A stretch of DNA of 64,000 bases from assembly GCA_041393495.1 (NCBI GenBank), contig JAWKKA010000012.1, forward strand, positions 53,808-117,807. Reading direction: 5' to 3'. Each line of letters begins with the position of its first letter. Positions within the stretch are counted from its first letter, which is position 1. Below are positions 16,686 to 25,803 of this stretch, piece by piece. Made by a program: the position numbers and the translations under genes. The stretch comes from RHKX01 sp041393495. Lineage in GTDB: Bacteria > Actinomycetota > Thermoleophilia > Solirubrobacterales > 70-9. The notes beneath the pieces are model-generated. The model saw nothing but the letters and a program-made list of their open reading frames with translations. It was not told the DNA's origin and searched no databases.

Positions 16686-18242
16686 TCACATGCCGCGGCG
16701 CCCGACCACGCAGGGCACCGTGCGGAGCAGGCACTTGATGTCCCCCCAGAGTGACCAGTTCGCAATGTAGAGGTAGTCGATCACAACCATCTCGTCGAGC
16801 GGCACCCGGGCCGAGCCGAGAACCTGCCAGTGACCCGTCATGCCCGGAGGCAGGTCGAGCCGCCGGCGGTACCAGCCGGCGATATGGCGGTCCTCGTCCC
16901 GAATCAGTGGCCTCGGGCCGACCAGGCTCATCTCCCCGCGCAGCACGTTGATGAGCTGGGGCAACTCGTCGAGCGAGCTCCGCCGAAGCCACCGGCCGAC
17001 CCTCGTCACCCGGGGGTCGGCACTGATCTTGAACAGCCCCTCGGCTTCGTTTCGATCGACGAGGCGGGTCTTGAGGTCGTCCGCTTCATCGACCATCGAG
17101 CGGAACTTGAAGATCTGAAACGTCCGGCCACCGCGCCCGACGCGGCTCTGGCGGAAGAGCACCGGGCCGGGAGACGTCGCCTTGATCGCGATCGCGATCG
17201 CGATCAGCAGCGGCAGCGTGAGGATGACGATGAGGAGCGAGCCGACCACGTCGAAGGCCCGCTTCAGCGCGCGTCGCGACCGACCCAGCTCGAATTGCCG
17301 GACTGCGAGCATCGGGCCCACCGACAGCTCCTCGCAGATGATCGCCGCGCCCAGCAGCTCGCTGAAGCCCGGCAGGATGCTCACCTTGACCCCCGATCGC
17401 TCGGCTTCGCGGACGATCGCGACGACGGCCTCCGCTTCGAGGTCGCCGGGCGCGACGACCACCCGCTCGATGTGATGCTTCGCGATCAGCTCGTCGAGCT
17501 GCCGATCGAGGAGCTGGCGGACCCCGGCGGGATCCAGCCACGCGCCGGCGACCGCGTCGGCCGCTGAGCGGCTGCCGAGCTGCAGCGACTTCCGCAGGCG
17601 GGCGAAGGACCGGGACCCGGAGAGCAGGAGGCACCTCTCGGGCGGCGCGACCCGTCCGACGATCGCCCGCGCCGTCGTCCGTCCGACCATCAGCAGGACG
17701 ATCAATCCGAGCCACAGGCTGAGGAACTCCGGCTTGGTTATGTGCGCGGCCAGAAACGTGCGATCCATGAGCCAGACGGCGACGCCGAAGAGGGTTGCCA
17801 CCGCGAAGATCCCGGGGACCTCATCGAGGGTGGCCGCCCGCAGCACGAGCCCGTCGCGGTCGTAGAGCCCGAAGGCGATCGCGAGCAGCGGCACCACGGG
17901 CACGAGGGAGAGGATCTTGAGGCCCGGCTGCAGCCCGCCGACGAGCCCCAACGCCAGGGCGATCGCAAGGACGGTGGCGATCAGGTCGGCGGCGACGAGG
18001 GAGTTGCGCTGCAGCGAATCGCGGCCGAGCGACGCGACGCGACGGGCGAGCGCAGAGCTCGCTTCGGGCGGCTCGGCGACCCACAGCTTCAGCGGACCCG
18101 ATGGATCCGCGCGGCGCGGCCGGCCCCGAGCCGGGGAGGGTGACGCCCGCTCGGGCCCGAACCCGATCCAATCGGGGATATCGAGATAGTCGAATGGACC
18201 TCGAGGTCCATGGATGCGCGCGTCTTGCGCTCGGACCGCCAC
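16686..18242 (-). CDS. Polyprenyl-phosphate sugar phosphotransferase (WbaP/CpsE-like)
   Basis: A 518-residue initiating glycosyl-1-phosphate transferase. The N-terminal part has about four to five hydrophobic helices and a CoA-binding-like middle domain. The C-terminal catalytic domain begins at about residue 325 with RALKRAFDVVGSLLIVILTL, followed by SPGPVLFRQSRVGRGG, FKFRSMV, LRRSSLDELPQLINVLRGEM and SLVGPRPL. It transfers a sugar phosphate to undecaprenyl phosphate and so starts repeat-unit assembly. GTG 18242 is supported by GGAAGGGG 6 bases upstream. It is the only such enzyme in the locus. Confidence 0.9.
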   Translation of the reverse strand: MAVRAQDARIHGPRGPFDYLDIPDWIGFGPERASPSPARGRPRRADPSGPLKLWVAEPPEASSALARRVASLGRDSLQRNSLVAADLIATVLAIALALGLVGGLQPGLKILSLVPVVPLLAIAFGLYDRDGLVLRAATLDEVPGIFAVATLFGVAVWLMDRTFLAAHITKPEFLSLWLGLIVLLMVGRTTARAIVGRVAPPERCLLLSGSRSFARLRKSLQLGSRSAADAVAGAWLDPAGVRQLLDRQLDELIAKHHIERVVVAPGDLEAEAVVAIVREAERSGVKVSILPGFSELLGAAIICEELSVGPMLAVRQFELGRSRRALKRAFDVVGSLLIVILTLPLLIAIAIAIKATSPGPVLFRQSRVGRGGRTFQIFKFRSMVDEADDLKTRLVDRNEAEGLFKISADPRVTRVGRWLRRSSLDELPQLINVLRGEMSLVGPRPLIRDEDRHIAGWYRRRLDLPPGMTGHWQVLGSARVPLDEMVVIDYLYIANWSLWGDIKCLLRTVPCVVGRRGM

Positions 18243-18339
18243 GAAAAACCCCTTCCCGGCGGAACCTCATGTTGAACGGGTTGGAACGGCTGCGCGGACG
18301 AACCTAGCACAGGACCATGGCGGTCGATCCCGGTTCCCG

Positions 18340-19632
18340 CTAACGCCGGCGCAGCCCGCGCGGCCCGATCACGACCACGGTCGCGTCGTCGGCGGGAACG
18401 GTGAGGCGGAGGCCGCGGGCGCGCTGCCGACGCGAGGAGACGCCCGGATCGAGGAGGCTGAACGCGCGGATGCTCGCCGGCCCCCCGAGCCCGAGCCGCA
18501 CCCGGCGGTCGGATCCCTGAAGCTCGCGGCGGGCGTCCCTGTCCCAGATGCTCGTGTCGCGCCAGAGGACGAGGGCGAAGGACCCGTTCGCACGCCGGAG
18601 CAGGAGCCGCCGAACGCCGCCCGTGTCACCGCTCAGCCGGTATTCGGGGGGACGGGACCGGACCCGCGAACGGGGTGTCACGAGCAGCGAGATCAGCCGG
18701 CCGACCGCGATCGCCGCAGGCTTCGGGGAGAAGTCGTAGCGGAACAACCCGAAGTTGCGCTCGCGGTCCTCCCCGCGAGGATCCGGGCCTTCGTCCACCA
18801 GCTCGTAGAGGTAGGTTCGCTCGATCCCGCTTGCGAAGCTGTCGAGCAGGAGCCGCGGGATGTAGGCGCCGGCGACCCGCTCGCTGACCGGCGGATGCCC
18901 CGATTGGTCGTCGAGCGCGTTGTGATAGCCGGTCTCGGTGGCGAACACCGACGCATCGCCCGACCCCACCCGCCTGCCGAGGCCGCGACGGAGCCCGGCG
19001 GCGCCCGGCGCAAGCCCACCGGGATAGGAATGGACGTTGCTCGCATCGCTCCATCTCCCCAGATCCCCGGGCAGCCATGCGTTGCCGGGGTTCCCGAAGC
19101 TCGGGGCCAGCACCGGCAGCGAGACGAGCGACGGTCGGTCGCGAACCTCCGTGTAGAGCCGACGCTGGTAGGCGCGCAGCTCCGCCGGCCACCTCGCCCG
19201 GCCGCTGAGGTCGTACTCGTTCGGCCCCTCGACCGACCCGACGAAGCCCGACGGCAGCCGCCCGAGCTCGCCGACGAGGCCGGGGACGGAGGTGACTCCG
19301 TCGCCGGGCCTGCCGAGGATCAGGTCGGCATCGATGCGATGGGCCGCGAGCTGCGAGAAGTAGAACTGCTGCCAGCTCTTCAGACCCGGCTCGGTCGAGG
19401 GCGGCAGCAGGCCGTCGCGCACGTGACGTACCCCCAGGCTGTCGAGCGCCTCGAGGACCCGGTCCAGGCGCGTGTACGGGGTATCGAGAAAGGTGGAATG
19501 GATGTTCACCCCGACGGAGTCCACGAAGGCCTCGGCGCTTGCAACCCGGCCTGCGTCCGCCGCGGCGCTCGTGGCGCTCGCGCCGCTGACCGCGAGGCAG
19601 AGAAGCAGGATCGTGACGAGTCGCCGGGACAT
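18340..19632 (-). CDS. Secreted glycoside hydrolase-like (beta/alpha barrel) protein
   Basis: A 430-residue protein with a clear signal peptide (RRLVTILLLCLAVSGASA, cleavage near AAADA). The mature part looks like a (beta/alpha)8 glycosidase of clan A type: VGVNIHSTFLDT, SVEGPNEYD (likely acid/base Glu after Asn-Glu) and VFATETGYHN (likely nucleophile Glu). A C-terminal beta domain follows. Such enzymes in polysaccharide loci often trim or cut the polymer outside the cell. The substrate is unknown. ATG 19632 is chosen; GTG 19644 is possible. Confidence 0.68.
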   Translation of the reverse strand: MSRRLVTILLLCLAVSGASATSAAADAGRVASAEAFVDSVGVNIHSTFLDTPYTRLDRVLEALDSLGVRHVRDGLLPPSTEPGLKSWQQFYFSQLAAHRIDADLILGRPGDGVTSVPGLVGELGRLPSGFVGSVEGPNEYDLSGRARWPAELRAYQRRLYTEVRDRPSLVSLPVLAPSFGNPGNAWLPGDLGRWSDASNVHSYPGGLAPGAAGLRRGLGRRVGSGDASVFATETGYHNALDDQSGHPPVSERVAGAYIPRLLLDSFASGIERTYLYELVDEGPDPRGEDRERNFGLFRYDFSPKPAAIAVGRLISLLVTPRSRVRSRPPEYRLSGDTGGVRRLLLRRANGSFALVLWRDTSIWDRDARRELQGSDRRVRLGLGGPASIRAFSLLDPGVSSRRQRARGLRLTVPADDATVVVIGPRGLRRR

Positions 19633-19705
19633 TGGCCTCGACACGTTTCGTCAGAACGGCACGCGGAGGCCAGACGCATGGTCGGAAATGGACGCGTTGG
19701 CAAGC

Positions 19706-20860
19706 TCACCGCATACGGAGACGCCGTCGCTCGAGCTCGTGGTAGAGCTCCGCGACCGCGGCGGTGACATGCGCGGAGTCGAATCTGCTCCGGGCCGCCG
19801 CGCCGGCGGCAGCCCCGATCCGTCGGCGGCGGTCGGGGCTCGCGAACAGGTCGCCGACGCTCGTGGCGAGGGCACGATCGTCGCCCGCGGGCACGAGCAG
19901 GCCGGTCCGACCGGCCTCGATGATCTCCTCCGGCCCCCGGGTCCGGGTCGCGACCACCGCACGCTCGAGAGCCATCGCCTCCGCGACCACCAGGCCGAAC
20001 GGCTCCGGCTCGAGGGATGCGTGACAGACGACGTCGCAGGCGAGCATCAGCTCCAGCCGGTCATCGCGATGGCCGGTGAAGTGGACGCGGTCAGCGATCC
20101 CCAGGGCCGCCGCGGACCGACGCAACTCGTCCGCGTAGCCGGCCTCCCACCCGTAGAGGGTTCCGCCGACAACGAGAAACCGGGCGTCGGGCTCGCGATC
20201 GAGGACGGCTCGAGCGGCGCGCAGGAACACCGACTGTCCCTTCCAGCCGACCAGCCGTCCGAAGATGCCGGCGACCGGCGCGTCGCGCGGCCAGCCCAGC
20301 CGGCGTCGGATCGGCGCCGCCAGCTCCGGGAGGGATTCGATGGCGAGTCCATTCGGGATGACGCGCGGATGGATCCGCCAGGCGCGATGGAACTCCGACG
20401 CCATCCACTGCGACGGCACGACCACCGCGTCATGCCGCGCGGCGATCGCCGCGAGCTGCACGACCGTGGCGGCGGCGCTCCGGCGCGGCGCGTCGTGCAG
20501 CGTCATGACCGCCGCGCAACCCGCCCGCCGGGCGGCCCACCCCGAGATCACCGACATCTTCTCCCCCCAGCCGTCGATGACGTCGATCCCGAGGCGACGA
20601 GCCGTTGCCGCGACATCGCGGATGACGCCCAGAAAGCGCGCAGCGTCCCTGACCCGCGGCGTGGTCGGAGACAGCGTCTCGACCGGGATCTCCAGCCCAC
20701 GCAACTCGCCGACGAAGGGGCCGTCGACGAGCGAGAGCACGACCGGCTCGACCCCGGCGCCGGCGAGGTGGGGCAGGCGAGCGAGCAGGACCGCCTCCGC
20801 TCCGGCGCGTTCGGTGGCTCCCTGGACGTAGAGGACCCGAACGGGACGCGCATCCGGCAT
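19706..20860 (-). CDS. Family 4 glycosyltransferase
   Basis: A 384-residue GT-B retaining transferase. RVLYVQGATERAGAEAVLL is the N-terminal glycine-rich start, RVIPNGLA is the interdomain segment, and GRLVGWKGQSVFLRA and EPFGLVVAEAMALERAVVAT form the GT4 donor site with the EX7E motif. ATG 20860 is chosen, with ATG 20881 as an alternative. It is divergent from another GT4 gene, and a TAGAGT element lies between them. Confidence 0.85.
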   Translation of the reverse strand: MPDARPVRVLYVQGATERAGAEAVLLARLPHLAGAGVEPVVLSLVDGPFVGELRGLEIPVETLSPTTPRVRDAARFLGVIRDVAATARRLGIDVIDGWGEKMSVISGWAARRAGCAAVMTLHDAPRRSAAATVVQLAAIAARHDAVVVPSQWMASEFHRAWRIHPRVIPNGLAIESLPELAAPIRRRLGWPRDAPVAGIFGRLVGWKGQSVFLRAARAVLDREPDARFLVVGGTLYGWEAGYADELRRSAAALGIADRVHFTGHRDDRLELMLACDVVCHASLEPEPFGLVVAEAMALERAVVATRTRGPEEIIEAGRTGLLVPAGDDRALATSVGDLFASPDRRRRIGAAAGAAARSRFDSAHVTAAVAELYHELERRRLRMR

Positions 20861-20916
20861 CGGGCTAGAGTACCGGCGCATCCTGCCATCGCGGCCGAGC
20901 AAGACGGGCACGATCC

Positions 20917-20944
20917 CTCGCCTGATGCCTCTCGCCTGATGCCC
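20917..20944. repeat. 14-bp tandem duplication carrying a start codon
   Basis: CTCGCCTGATGCC occurs twice back to back (20917-20930 and 20931-20944, 13 of 14 bases identical). Each copy has an ATG. The first ATG opens a 4-codon frame ending in TGA; the second is the start of the GT4 gene at 20939. Confidence 0.7.
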
Positions 20945-22162
20945 ACCCTGAGGGTCCTCTACGCATCTCACACGGCTCGCGTCAGCGGTGCCGAATGGTG
21001 GCTGCTCGACACTCTCGGAGCGCTTCCGGACACGGTCGAACCGGTCGTGGCCACACCGCCGGGTCGGCTCGAGGAGCTCGTCCACGAGCTCGGGATCCGA
21101 ACCGTCGCGATCGCCGGAACCGACGGCAGCCTGAGGCTCAACCCCGTTCACACCAGTCGCGCCCTCGCCGAGCTCGGTTGCAGCGGCCTACAGCTCGCCC
21201 GGTGGACGCGACGCCTGCGGGCCGACATCGTCCACTCCAACTCGATCCGCATCGCGGTCTCGGCGGTCGCCGCGCGAAAGCTGATCGCCGCCCCGCTGCT
21301 GGCTCACGTCCATGAGTCCCTTCCAGGCGGAAGGGTCGCCGACGCCACCCTGCGATTCATCTCCCGATCCGACCTCGTCCTGGTCAACTCCGAGTTCACC
21401 CGGGAGCGGTTCCTGCGGGCAGCGCCGCGAAGCGACCCCTCGGTCCTTTACAACGCCGTCGACCTCGAGCGGTTCGATCCGGCGAAGCTGGGCCGGGACG
21501 AGGCACGGGCCGAGTTCGGGCTGTCCGAGCGCACGCGGGCCCTCGGGATGGTCGCCCAGATCACACCGTGGAAGGGGCAGGAAGAGGCGATTCGGATGAC
21601 GAGCCGCCTGCGCGAGCGCGGGATCGATGTGCAGTTGCTGCTCGCCGGCACGCCGGTTTTCGTCAGCCGCTCGACGCGGTACGACAACCGAGCCTACGAT
21701 CGCGGGCTCCACGCGCTCGTTGGCGAGCTCGGAGTCGCGGATCGAGTCCACTTCCTCGGCGAGCGCGGAGATGTCCCCCGGGTGCTGCGGGCCCTGGACA
21801 TGCTGCTCGTACCATCCTGGGAGGAGCCCTTCGGGCGCGCGGTCGTCGAAGCGATGGTCATGGGGGTGCCGGTGGCAGCCACGAGCGCCGGCGGCCCGCC
21901 GGAGCTCGTTCGCGACGGCGAAGACGGGCTCCTGCTGCCGCCCCGGCGCCCGGACGCCTGGGCCGAGGCGCTCGAACCCGTCCTCCGCGACGGCCCGCGA
22001 CTGCGGGCGATGGGCGCTGCCGCCGAAGCGCGGGCCCGCCACGAGTTCGGCCTCGAGCGCATCACCGGCCAGCTCGTCGACGACTACGATCGCCTGATGG
22101 AGTCAGCTCATCGGTCGCCGCCGACCGAGGGCCGTCCGCAGCGGGCCGCGGACCAGCCGTGA
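20939..22162 (+). CDS. Family 4 glycosyltransferase
   Basis: A 407-residue GT-B transferase. LRVLYASHTARVSGAEWWLL opens the acceptor domain, VLYNAVDLERFDP is the linker, and MVAQITPWKGQEEAI and EEPFGRAVVEAMVMGVPVAA form the donor-binding EX7E region. The start is the second ATG of a 14-bp tandem duplication. The TGA overlaps the GTG of the FkbM methyltransferase gene, indicating translational coupling. The sugar is unknown. Confidence 0.86.
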   Translation: MPTLRVLYASHTARVSGAEWWLLDTLGALPDTVEPVVATPPGRLEELVHELGIRTVAIAGTDGSLRLNPVHTSRALAELGCSGLQLARWTRRLRADIVHSNSIRIAVSAVAARKLIAAPLLAHVHESLPGGRVADATLRFISRSDLVLVNSEFTRERFLRAAPRSDPSVLYNAVDLERFDPAKLGRDEARAEFGLSERTRALGMVAQITPWKGQEEAIRMTSRLRERGIDVQLLLAGTPVFVSRSTRYDNRAYDRGLHALVGELGVADRVHFLGERGDVPRVLRALDMLLVPSWEEPFGRAVVEAMVMGVPVAATSAGGPPELVRDGEDGLLLPPRRPDAWAEALEPVLRDGPRLRAMGAAAEARARHEFGLERITGQLVDDYDRLMESAHRSPPTEGRPQRAADQP

Positions 22163-23178
22163 CGGCGCTCGGCCCGCCCGATCCCTACCGCCATCCCTTG
22201 GCGTGGGCCCGATATCAGGCCGGTGGGCTGAAGGCATACCTGGCGGGCCCGGCCTGGCTTCGGCGGCAGATGCGGCGGCAGCTCCTGCTGGCCCTGATCG
22301 AGCGCCACGTGACCCGGATCGTCGCCGTCGACGGCGACGGCATCCGCTACCTCATCGACACCGCCGACCGGGGGCCGATCACCCTCCGGATCTTCTCGGA
22401 AGGGAGGTACGAGGAGCCACTCGTCGCAAGGGTGAGCGGCCTCCTCGCGGACGTGCGCGACGAGCCGCGGCCGCTCGAGAATCGCGCCTTCGTCGATGTC
22501 GGCGCGAACATCGGAACGGCGACCCTCGTCGCGCTGAAGCGCTTCGGCGCGACCAGGGCCCTCGCCCTCGAGCCCCATCCCGCCAACCTCCGGTTGCTGC
22601 GGATGAACCTCATCGCCAACGAGCTGGAGGAGCGGGCCACGGTCATGGGGGTCGCGGCCTCCGACGGTCCCGGCGAGCTCGAGCTGGAGATGGCAACCCA
22701 CAACATCGGCGACCACCGGATCCGAACCGGCGCCGAATCGGGCCGCGGGGCCGTGGAGGAGGGCTCCCGGGCCGTCATCCGCGTCCCGGCGGTCAGGCTC
22801 GACGAAGCGGTCGCCGAAGCCGGCATCGGCCTGGACGAGATCGGCCTGGTCTGGATCGACGTCCAAGGCCACGAGCCGCAGGTGCTGAAGGGGGCGGACT
22901 CGCTTGTCGATGCCGCCGTTCCGATGCTGATCGAGTACTGGCCCTACGGGCTGGCGCGCGCCGGCGGCCTCGACGCCCTGCATCGGATCATCAGCGAGCG
23001 CTTCAGCGAGGTCTGGAACCTCGGCGAGGAAGCCGGCGCCGAGGCGGTGGCCCCGATCGATCCCTCCGACGTCGCCCTGCTCGCCTCCCGCTATCCATCC
23101 GAGAACGACTCGACCAACCTCCTTCTGCTGCGGGCGCCGCGCTCGACCGCGGCTGCGAGCGCGGCCTCGAAACGGTGA
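22159..23178 (+). CDS. FkbM-family methyltransferase
   Basis: A 339-residue SAM-dependent O-methyltransferase. The SAM-binding motif is AFVDVGANIGTATLVALKRF, followed by ALEPHPANLRLLRMNLIANE and the C-terminal IDVQGHEPQVLKGA typical of the FkbM family. It probably methylates a sugar hydroxyl of the polysaccharide. GTG at 22159 overlaps the preceding stop. Its last 88 bases overlap the 3' end of a glycosyltransferase gene on the other strand. Confidence 0.85.
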   Translation: MTALGPPDPYRHPLAWARYQAGGLKAYLAGPAWLRRQMRRQLLLALIERHVTRIVAVDGDGIRYLIDTADRGPITLRIFSEGRYEEPLVARVSGLLADVRDEPRPLENRAFVDVGANIGTATLVALKRFGATRALALEPHPANLRLLRMNLIANELEERATVMGVAASDGPGELELEMATHNIGDHRIRTGAESGRGAVEEGSRAVIRVPAVRLDEAVAEAGIGLDEIGLVWIDVQGHEPQVLKGADSLVDAAVPMLIEYWPYGLARAGGLDALHRIISERFSEVWNLGEEAGAEAVAPIDPSDVALLASRYPSENDSTNLLLLRAPRSTAAASAASKR

Positions 23179-24335
23179 ATGACGCCCGTCCAGGTGTGAT
23201 CGCGGAGGACCAGGTCCCGACCGCGGCTGCCGATCGCGGCCCCGGCACGCCGATCGTCGAGCAGGCGCGCGATTCCCGCGGCGAGGGCCTGCGGGTGATC
23301 GGCGCGCAGCGCCTCGACGCCGTCACGGACGGCGATGCCCTCGAGGCCGACCGTGGTCCCGACCACGGGGAGGCCCGCCGCGAGCATCGTCAGCGTCTTC
23401 ATCTTGATCCCGGCGCCGGCCCATAGCGGCACGATTCCGACGGCGCCGCGAGCGATCAGGCCATCGATGTCGTCGACGTAGCCGAGCACCTCGACCCCGG
23501 GAAGCCCTGCCAGCTCCGTCACCTCGGTGGGCTGGTCACGCCCGGCCACGAGCAGCGTCGCGCCCGTATCCCCGAGCGCTGGCCATGCCTCGCGGGCGAA
23601 ACGGACGAGGCCATCGACGTTGGCGGGGTAGCGGCCATCGCCGATCCAGATCACGGCGCGTTCGGCCCGCAGCGGATCGGCGACCGGCGCCGGAGGCGGC
23701 GGCGGCAGCGCCGTCGGGACCACGTGGGGCCACCACCCGTAGAGCCTCTGAAACCGCTCCCCCTCCAGGCTCGAGGTGACCACGACCGCCGCCGCCATCC
23801 GGCATGTCCGGCGCTCGAAGGCCCGCGTCTGCAGGAGCGTCAGCCTGTGCAGCGCCAGGCCCGGCAACGAGGTGCCCCACGGCCGATAAGCGACCGCGCT
23901 CGCGCCCTGAACGTTGTGCTTGTCGAGCACGACCGGAAGGTGGCGGTGCAACGGGCCCACATATGCGTGCGCCACATCGTCGAGCGTGATCGCAACGTCG
24001 AACCGGGGCGCCAGCTCGACGGCGCGGCGGGCGAGCGCCGTGCTCGGCAGGCTGAGCATCCAGGGAGGGCTGCGACGGACGACCGACCGGCCCCATCGCA
24101 GCGCCAGGGGGATGGGCCGCCGATCGGGAGCGCCGGGAGGTGCAAACGTCTCCACCGGGCCTCCGAGTCGCCTCGCCACCTCATCGATCGCCGCCGCTGG
24201 GGTCTGCTCACGCTCGCGCGCGAGCAGATGGAGCTCGTGACGGCCCCCCAGACACTCGCAGAGGCCGAGCTGGCGGCGGACGCCGCCGGCATCCTGGGGA
24301 AGCGGGAACTCGTTGGTCAGCAGCAGGATTCGCAT
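23091..24335 (-). CDS. Family 4 glycosyltransferase
   Basis: A 414-residue GT-B transferase. RILLLTNEFPLPQDAGGVRR is the typical N terminus and VVLDKHNVQ lies in the acceptor domain. VIWIGDGRYPANVDGLVRFA and WAGAGIKMKTLTMLAAGLPV form the donor domain (GT4 subgroup with GxGxKxKxLExMA-like sequence). ATG 24335 lies 4 bases after the stop of the polymerase gene. The C-terminal coding region overlaps the FkbM gene in antisense. Confidence 0.85.
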   Translation of the reverse strand: MRILLLTNEFPLPQDAGGVRRQLGLCECLGGRHELHLLAREREQTPAAAIDEVARRLGGPVETFAPPGAPDRRPIPLALRWGRSVVRRSPPWMLSLPSTALARRAVELAPRFDVAITLDDVAHAYVGPLHRHLPVVLDKHNVQGASAVAYRPWGTSLPGLALHRLTLLQTRAFERRTCRMAAAVVVTSSLEGERFQRLYGWWPHVVPTALPPPPPAPVADPLRAERAVIWIGDGRYPANVDGLVRFAREAWPALGDTGATLLVAGRDQPTEVTELAGLPGVEVLGYVDDIDGLIARGAVGIVPLWAGAGIKMKTLTMLAAGLPVVGTTVGLEGIAVRDGVEALRADHPQALAAGIARLLDDRRAGAAIGSRGRDLVLRDHTWTGVIHRFEAALAAAVERGARSRRRLVESFSDG

Positions 24336-24339
24336 CGGC

Positions 24340-25794
24340 TCAGGCGCTGCTCCCGGGGAGCCCACGAGGCTCGGCGGCGCGGAGGAGCGCTCCGGTGAAG
24401 TACCAGAAGACGACCCCGACGATGCCGTAGAGGGCGTCCCCGGATGCCATCAGGACGATGACCGCCAGAAGCGGCGCGATCAGTGCCAGGCGATCCGGCA
24501 AGCGGGCGCGGGCGGTGGCGCGGGCTCCATGGACGATCGCGTAGCCGGCCGCCCCGACGACGAGCAGGAACCCGAGCGGCCCGACCTGCCAGAGGATCAA
24601 CAGGTAGCCGTTGTCCTCGAACGGGGCGGGCTCCGACCCCTGCGTGCTCAGCCGCGCGGCGGCGCCGACGGAGCCGACCCCGTGGCCGAGCGGCGCCGCG
24701 GCCGCCTGCGGTCCGTACTGCTCGACCGCTTCGAGTCGGTCACGAAACGACTTGTCCTGGCTGAGGCTCTCGAAGCTCGACGCCTGATCGCTGATCCGGC
24801 TGCCGGCCGAGGAGCCGCCGACCGCGACGAAGAGGCCGGCGATGGCGACGCAGACGACGACCAGGCGGACCATCGTCCTGCCGCCCGAGAACAGCGTCAC
24901 CAGCAACAGCGCCCCGGCAAGGCCCACCCAGGCGCTGCGAATCCCGATCAGCGCCACGCAGACGAGCGCCAGCCCGCTCGCCAGCAGCCGGACCGCCGTC
25001 ACCTTCCTCGCGACGATCATCATCGCCAGCAGCACGGTCAACAGGCCCGCGAGCGTCCCGGGCGAGTTGAGCACGCTGAAGAAGCGGAAATCGCCCGTCT
25101 CCTTGCTGCCGACGGTGATGAAGTTCGTCGCCTCGATCCAGAGCTGGTCCCAGGGCGGAAGGCTCGGGGCGAAGTACTGATAGAGGCCGTAGCCGGCGAC
25201 GACCGGCAGCAGGACGAGGAGGATGCGCTCGATGGCGAGGCCGCCGCGGCTCCAGTCGGCGTAGCCGATCAGGAGGGCGAGCGACGCCGAGAGGTACGCG
25301 AAGAGCCCGTAGAGCAGCCGCGGCGGATCCTCGAGCCCGATCGGAGCACCGATCGCGAAGCCGATCCAGACGAAGGCGAGGACCGTGAGCAACCGGGCGC
25401 TGGGCCGGCATTGCTGCAGGGCGATCAACCCGACGACGGCGGTCGCCAGGTAAGGGGCCAGCGACAGCAGATCGGGACCGGCGGAATAGGCGACGTAGTC
25501 CAGCAACCGTCGCGAGAAGGGCGCGAAGATCCAGAGGACCAGCAACACCGAGAGGCCGGCCGTCGGCCAGCGGGCGTAGAGCCCCGCGGCCAGCAGCACG
25601 AACGCGAGCGTGAAGACGAACTGCCAGTGCTCGCCGGCGGTGCCCACCGCGATCGCCACCGAGGCGGCGAGGGCGGCAGCGATCAGCCACCGCTCGAACC
25701 GCCAGGCGAGCTGCAGGCGCCGGAGCGCGGACGGGCTCCGAACCGCCGGTCGCGACGCCCGGCCCCGGTCCCCGACGTCCGCCCTCGTGCTCAT
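24340..25794 (-). CDS. O-antigen polymerase/ligase (Wzy/WaaL-like) membrane protein
   Basis: A 484-residue polytopic protein with about 11-12 hydrophobic helices and the long extracytoplasmic loop typical of Wzy_C proteins (about residues 325-395). That loop contains SFRDRLEAVEQYG and GHGVGSVG, and FEDNGYLLILWQVGPLGF follows. It probably polymerises repeat units or ligates glycans. It is the only polymerase candidate in the locus. The GT2 gene ends 9 bases upstream and a GT4 gene starts 4 bases downstream. Confidence 0.8.
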   Translation of the reverse strand: MSTRADVGDRGRASRPAVRSPSALRRLQLAWRFERWLIAAALAASVAIAVGTAGEHWQFVFTLAFVLLAAGLYARWPTAGLSVLLVLWIFAPFSRRLLDYVAYSAGPDLLSLAPYLATAVVGLIALQQCRPSARLLTVLAFVWIGFAIGAPIGLEDPPRLLYGLFAYLSASLALLIGYADWSRGGLAIERILLVLLPVVAGYGLYQYFAPSLPPWDQLWIEATNFITVGSKETGDFRFFSVLNSPGTLAGLLTVLLAMMIVARKVTAVRLLASGLALVCVALIGIRSAWVGLAGALLLVTLFSGGRTMVRLVVVCVAIAGLFVAVGGSSAGSRISDQASSFESLSQDKSFRDRLEAVEQYGPQAAAAPLGHGVGSVGAAARLSTQGSEPAPFEDNGYLLILWQVGPLGFLLVVGAAGYAIVHGARATARARLPDRLALIAPLLAVIVLMASGDALYGIVGVVFWYFTGALLRAAEPRGLPGSSA

Positions 25795-25803
25795 CGCTGC
25801 CGC

